Assembly (NCBI GenBank): GCA_963823095.1
Contig: CAWGKI010000049.1
Coordinates: 496,001-560,000 of the forward strand
Direction of reading: 5' to 3'
Length of the DNA: 64,000 nucleotides
Origin: CAIVVT01 sp963823095
GTDB taxonomy: Bacteria > Acidobacteriota > Terriglobia > Bryobacterales > Bryobacteraceae
A model generated the notes under the pieces. That model saw nothing but the letters and a program-made list of their open reading frames with translations, was not told where the DNA came from and searched no databases. Within the stretch, counting starts at the first letter, position 1. Every line of letters begins with the position of its first letter. The translations under genes and the position numbers were made by a program. Positions 63,689 through 64,000 of the stretch are shown here, piece after piece.

Positions 63689-64000
63689 GTGCGTGTTCAT
63701 CTGGTCAACCCAAGCGATGTGGCTTTCGGAGTCGGCGTCATTACGCCGCGCTGGATGTATGTTCTGGCGGCCGCGACGCCGCTGGGCTATGGCGATCCAA
63801 TTGTCACCGACGAAACCTTAGAAACACTGGACCTGACCGGCATTCAACCGGGCGACGTGGTCGGAATTGGTATCCATACGGCCAATGCCTTTCGAGGTTT
63901 TGAGGTCGGCCGGCTGGCACGCGAGCGGGGAGCATGGGTCGTCTTTGGCGGGATTCACGCCACTCTATATCCGGAGGAAGCGCTGGAGTTCGGCGCCGCG
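63689..64000 (+). CDS. B12-binding domain protein, probably radical SAM (partial)
   Basis: A gene that runs off the window. From the GTG at 63689, with GAGGAG 11 bp upstream, an open frame of 104 codons continues to the last base. It begins VRVHLVNPSDVAFGVGVITP, then GIGIHTANAFRGFEVGRLAR and GAWVVFGGIHATLYPEEALE. This is the cobalamin-binding Rossmann domain at the N-terminus of B12-dependent radical SAM proteins (the BchE/HpnJ/HpnR-like group): the GGIHATLYPEE segment is typical. It lacks the DxHxxG His ligand, as usual for this class. The radical SAM CxxxCxxC motif would lie beyond the window, so the full assignment is not proven. Confidence 0.75.
   Translation, partial: MRVHLVNPSDVAFGVGVITPRWMYVLAAATPLGYGDPIVTDETLETLDLTGIQPGDVVGIGIHTANAFRGFEVGRLARERGAWVVFGGIHATLYPEEALEFGAA

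Overview
The window looks like chromosome of an Acidobacteriota bacterium of the Solibacter/Bryobacter type (Bryobacterales). Lineage pointers seen in the sequence are a Soli_cterm-like (TIGR03437-type) C-terminal domain on a secreted GH5 enzyme, the tail of a macrolide-exporter/ADOP-type FtsX permease, two large TonB-dependent receptors with an N-terminal carboxypeptidase-regulatory-like domain, and several Tat-exported Gfo/Idh/MocA and TIM-barrel sugar enzymes. Base composition is GC-rich. There is no prophage, IS element, CRISPR array, tRNA or rRNA that I can support.

Layout. 0-6.4 kb: permease tail, then a minus-strand tripartite RND efflux operon (TolC, adaptor, pump) with a small DUF2892 protein at its end. 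6.5-7.9 kb: OsmC, then an ECF-type sigma factor with its zinc-finger anti-sigma. 8.0-14.3 kb: a multihaem extracellular-electron-transfer locus on the minus strand: an OmcA/MtrC-like decahaem cytochrome, a DmsE/MtrA-like periplasmic decahaem cytochrome, a large outer-membrane barrel and a tetrahaem cytochrome. Together these have the composition of an Mtr-type porin-cytochrome conduit. 14.6-32 kb: metallo-hydrolase, sugar oxidoreductases, RhaT-like transporter, a two-receiver hybrid histidine kinase, porin, TonB receptor, GH109-like enzyme, a membrane-anchored winged-helix protein, a broken lipoprotein gene and a broken GH5 glycosidase. 32-36.3 kb: a cobalamin-dependent acyl-CoA mutase system split into a B12-plus-G-protein gene and a mutase gene, followed by an ornithine cyclodeaminase-like gene. 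36.3-40.5 kb: arginine operon argF-argG-argH-argR behind tandem ARG boxes. 40.5-48.9 kb: MGDG-synthase-like glycosyltransferase, Ala/Lys-rich exported protein, PAP2 phosphatase, FG-GAP protein, a two-propeller RCC1 protein and argJ. 49-51.7 kb: aroC-def-fmt. 52.5-64 kb: second TonB receptor, lipoprotein methyltransferase, rmuC, CocE-like hydrolase, tryptophanase, ThuA protein, xylose-isomerase-like protein and the start of a B12-binding (probably radical SAM) protein.

Eight genes are interrupted by apparent single-base indels: the tetrahaem cytochrome, the 29-kb lipoprotein, GH5 (three sites), the B12/G-protein gene, argG (two sites), fmt, the CocE-like hydrolase and tnaA. Ten of the eleven shifts are explained by one extra base and one by a missing base. 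After correction every gene returns to a whole number of codons and, where the family is known, to a normal length. Because fmt and argG are among them, I infer residual sequencing error rather than gene decay. Corrected products are described below.

The intergenic DNA carries at least three dispersed repeat families: a 26-bp CCGATCTGGAGATCGG-centred palindrome (seven copies, mostly between convergent genes), a 99-bp nested-palindrome element (two copies) and a shorter AAACGGAGCC element.
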